A stretch of DNA of 7,415 nt from Pseudomonadota bacterium (GTDB lineage Bacteria; Pseudomonadota; Gammaproteobacteria; Steroidobacterales; Steroidobacteraceae): contig JAJXWE010000064.1 of NCBI GenBank assembly GCA_021781775.1, forward strand, positions 1-7,415, written 5' to 3'. Positions 4,761-7,415 of this stretch are shown one piece after another. Under the pieces are notes generated by a model. That model did not search any database and was not told the DNA's origin. It saw only the letters and a list, made by a program, of their open reading frames with translations. How positions within the stretch are numbered: the stretch's first letter is position 1; each line of letters opens with the position of its first letter. The position numbers and the translations under genes are program-made.

Positions 4761-7382
4761 AATCATCAAAAGTCACAGCGGGCTTCTGTTTCCATTTTGT
4801 CGCCGTTGGCCGGCCCGATCCGGCCGAGCAGGCTGATGAGCGTCGCGGCCGCCGTCTCGGTCGCCCTCGGTGCGGCGCACCTCGCGGCCGCTGCCAACGC
4901 GCAGGCGGTCGCGGCGGCACCCAGCGCCGCAAGCGCCGGGACGAACGGCGGGGGCGGGGCGATGATTGCGCCACCGAGCAACATGCTGCAGCAGGTTGTC
5001 GTGACTGCCTCGGTGCAGGCACGCAGCAATCTGCACACCTCGGAGCAGGTGACGACCATTCCGAGCTCGCTCATCGTGGACATGGCGCCGCGCTCGACAG
5101 CCGAAATGCTGCGCCTGATCCCGGGCGTGTCGGTGCAGGACCAGGCCGGCAGTGGCGGTAACGCTAATTTCACCGTGCGCGGTCTGCCGGTGACCACCGG
5201 CGGTGCGCCGTTCGTGCAGATCCAGGAGGACGGGCTGCCGCAGGTCCTCTTCGGCGACATGAATTTCGGCAACAATGACTATTGGACGCGCTTCGACGTG
5301 TCCGAGACGCTCCAGGCGACCGTTGGCGGTAGCGCTGCAACACTCGCCGCCGGCGCCCCGGGCGCGGTCATCAACTTCATCAGCGCCACGGGCCGGCACG
5401 CCGGTGGGGAGTTCACCCTCTCACAGGGACTCGGCTTCGGGGAGACCAAAGCCACGTTTGCGGTCGGTGGGCCGATCGACAGCACCTGGCGCTACCACCT
5501 GGACGGCTACTACGTCCACGGCACCGGTCAGCGCGATCAGGGATTTATCGGTGAGAATGGCTATCAGCTCAAGGGCAACATCACCCACGATCTCGCCGAG
5601 GGGCGTGGCTTCATCCGCCTGTACGCCAAGGTCCTGAACGATCAGGAAGAATACAACGCGGGCGGACCGGTTCGGGCTGTCGGCAGCGGCAATTCGCTGA
5701 CGGGCATAGCCGTCTATCCGGGCTTCGACGTGCGCACCGGCACGACGGTCGGGGTCTACAATCAGTCGATCACCTACCTCAGCAACGTCTCCGGGCGCTT
5801 CGCCCAGACTCCGAACAACGGCATTCATCCGTACGTCGACTCACTCGGTGCGGAGCTCTACTATCTGCCGGCCGGCAATCTCTCCGTGGACGACAAGTTC
5901 CGCGTCAGCTGGATTCACGGCACCTTCGCTGCCCAATTCTTCGGGCTTGGATCGGCAGCCTCGCTGCTCGGCACCACGGTGAACGGCCAGACCGTCGGAC
6001 AGGTCGTCTATGCCAACGGGCCAAATGCGGGTCAGAACTACACGGGGCTGCTCAACAACAGCACCCAGATCTACACCAATATGTCCAACATGGGCAACGT
6101 GGTCAACGATCTGTCGCTGCAGGACCATTGGCGCACCCCCTACGGGAAGTTCACCACCGGCGGCGGCGTGTTCTACATGTCGCAGACCATCGACCAGAGC
6201 TGGCATCCGAATTCCCAACTGCAGGCCTTGAGCGGCGTCAATCCGGTGAATCTCGACCTGATCAGCACCACCGGACAGCTGCTCAGCAACAACGGGGTCA
6301 CGGGGTACAACACGGCGTGGGGCGCCGGCGTCGACCGACGCTATGCGATGAACGTGACCGACACGGCTCCGTACCTCGATCTCACCTGGAGCCTCGATCG
6401 GCTGCAGCTGCAGGGCAGCCTGCGCCAGGACGGCTATCGGGTCACCGGCTGGGCCGAGAGCGCAAGCGCCGCGACGACCCAGGTCGGCTATCTGCAGGGC
6501 TACGCGCTGAGCGGTACCGGCGGCCTGAGCACGCCGCTCGTGTCGTACTCAAACATCGATCCGGGCACCTTCGAGCCGCTCAACTACGGGATCAGCTACC
6601 GTTCCTGGTCGGCCGGCGCGCTCTATATGCTTAACTCGAGCACCAGCGTGTATGCGCGCGCCAGCCGCGGCGGCAAGGCCAACACCGATCGCAACATCCT
6701 GTCCGGTTACACCAATCCGAACGGATCGTTGACTGCCTCGGGCGCGGGCAAGGCCATCGACATCGTGCTGCAGCAGGAGGCCGGCATAAAGCACGAGGGA
6801 GAGCTGCTCGGTGGCAGCTACGGCGTGACGCTCTCGTACTTCCACACCAGCTTCGGCGAATCCAGCTTCGATCTGACCCAGCCGGCCGCAACGCGCTACT
6901 TCAACGAGAAGTACTCGGCGAACGGCGGTGAGCTCGAGGCGACCTGGCGATTCGACGGCTTCTCGCTCTACACGCAGGCCACCTACCAGGAACCGAAGGT
7001 CGACTCCAACGAGGTGGGGCCGAGTCCGAATCAGCTGACCAGCCTCGGCTCGGGATTCCTGCCCGGCGGCATGTCGAAGATCATGTGGGTGCTGGCGCCG
7101 ACCTACACGTGGCGCGAGCTGACCGGCGGTCTCGTCTGGCAGGGGCAGAGCCAGCAGAACATCGGTGGTCCCGTGCCGTTCTATTCCCCGGAACAGGACT
7201 TCGTCGATGTATTCGCTTCCTACGCGATCAGTCGACACATTTCCGTCGGACTGCACGTGAACAACCTGTTCAACACCCTGGGAGTGGGCGGTGGTGGCGC
7301 CGTGACCACGGGGCCCGGCGTCGTCAGCGTGAGCGCCGAGCCCGGTCGCACGGTGCTCGCCAATCTGACCGTGAAGTTCTAG
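4758..7382 (+). CDS. TonB-dependent outer-membrane receptor, probable sucrose uptake
   Basis: With the TTG start the product is 874 residues. The N-terminus fits a signal peptide: basic residues K5, R8, R22 and R25, a hydrophobic stretch at 26-46, and probable cleavage after ANAQA (A50). An Ala/Gly-rich linker leads to a TonB-box-like QQVVVTAS at 78-85. The plug domain spans roughly 88-210, with IPSSLI, AEMLRLIPGVSVQ (115-127), FTVRGLP (138-144) and GAPGAVINFIS (199-209). The remainder is a beta-barrel with alternating aromatic strands, QQEAGIK at 672-678, GGELEATW, and a terminal strand ending in phenylalanine, the usual outer-membrane assembly signal. It would move substrate across the outer membrane using energy from TonB-ExbBD, which is not encoded here. 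Sucrose is inferred from context, as with SuxA of Xanthomonas. An in-frame ATG at 4836 would remove all the basic residues before the hydrophobic core and has no comparable ribosome-binding site. The stop-free frame upstream of 4758 runs through the kinase gene and is not coding. Confidence 0.9.
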   Translation: MNHQKSQRASVSILSPLAGPIRPSRLMSVAAAVSVALGAAHLAAAANAQAVAAAPSAASAGTNGGGGAMIAPPSNMLQQVVVTASVQARSNLHTSEQVTTIPSSLIVDMAPRSTAEMLRLIPGVSVQDQAGSGGNANFTVRGLPVTTGGAPFVQIQEDGLPQVLFGDMNFGNNDYWTRFDVSETLQATVGGSAATLAAGAPGAVINFISATGRHAGGEFTLSQGLGFGETKATFAVGGPIDSTWRYHLDGYYVHGTGQRDQGFIGENGYQLKGNITHDLAEGRGFIRLYAKVLNDQEEYNAGGPVRAVGSGNSLTGIAVYPGFDVRTGTTVGVYNQSITYLSNVSGRFAQTPNNGIHPYVDSLGAELYYLPAGNLSVDDKFRVSWIHGTFAAQFFGLGSAASLLGTTVNGQTVGQVVYANGPNAGQNYTGLLNNSTQIYTNMSNMGNVVNDLSLQDHWRTPYGKFTTGGGVFYMSQTIDQSWHPNSQLQALSGVNPVNLDLISTTGQLLSNNGVTGYNTAWGAGVDRRYAMNVTDTAPYLDLTWSLDRLQLQGSLRQDGYRVTGWAESASAATTQVGYLQGYALSGTGGLSTPLVSYSNIDPGTFEPLNYGISYRSWSAGALYMLNSSTSVYARASRGGKANTDRNILSGYTNPNGSLTASGAGKAIDIVLQQEAGIKHEGELLGGSYGVTLSYFHTSFGESSFDLTQPAATRYFNEKYSANGGELEATWRFDGFSLYTQATYQEPKVDSNEVGPSPNQLTSLGSGFLPGGMSKIMWVLAPTYTWRELTGGLVWQGQSQQNIGGPVPFYSPEQDFVDVFASYAISRHISVGLHVNNLFNTLGVGGGGAVTTGPGVVSVSAEPGRTVLANLTVKF

Positions 7383-7415
7383 ACGATCGGCGCGCTGCCG
7401 CAGGCAATCCAGGCC
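7383..7415. other. Non-coding tail after the receptor gene
   Basis: The 33 bp after the receptor stop codon hold no recognisable gene start, hairpin with T-run or repeat. The next gene, if any, lies outside the window. Confidence 0.5.

Noticed and set aside
1..7415. Mobile elements, CRISPR arrays, tRNA or rRNA genes
   Set aside because: I found no transposase-like frame, spaced repeat array or RNA-gene pattern; the only notable direct repeat is the pair of operators at 4639-4681.

Overview
The window is high-GC (clearly above 60% by eye) with tightly packed genes and a TonB-dependent outer-membrane receptor, so it comes from a Gram-negative bacterium. A LacI-type regulator, an MFS permease, a sugar-cleaving enzyme and a TonB receptor side by side is the layout of the sucrose (sux) loci of Xanthomonadales and the scr loci of some Alteromonadales. 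I therefore favour a Xanthomonadales-like gammaproteobacterium, with a sphingomonad or caulobacter-type alphaproteobacterium as the alternative. Nothing here fixes the species.

Layout, left to right: (1) the 3' four-fifths of a LacI-family repressor gene (+ strand, cut by the window edge); (2) on the - strand, a 425-residue MFS permease gene whose end overlaps the end of the repressor gene by 23 bp; (3) an 81-bp divergent control region with a near-perfect LacI-type palindrome, a perfect TATAAT box for the permease and a weaker opposing promoter; (4) on the + strand, a GH13 sucrose phosphorylase gene; (5) after a 71-bp gap with a hairpin and a very G-rich ribosome-binding region, a ROK-family fructokinase gene; (6) a 128-bp gap with two tandem copies of a related operator, 22 bp apart; (7) an 874-residue TonB-dependent receptor gene that probably starts at TTG; (8) 33 bp of tail with nothing recognisable.

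Together the genes describe a complete sucrose route: the receptor brings the sugar across the outer membrane, the permease takes it across the inner membrane, the phosphorylase splits it with phosphate into glucose 1-phosphate and fructose, and the kinase makes fructose 6-phosphate. The repressor probably senses the sugar or a breakdown product and binds the operators before the permease/phosphorylase pair and before the receptor. All parts belong to known families and I see no wholly new system. The points most worth following are the use of a phosphorylase in a sux-like TonB locus, the operator set with its shared -10 region, and the G-tract at the fructokinase start.
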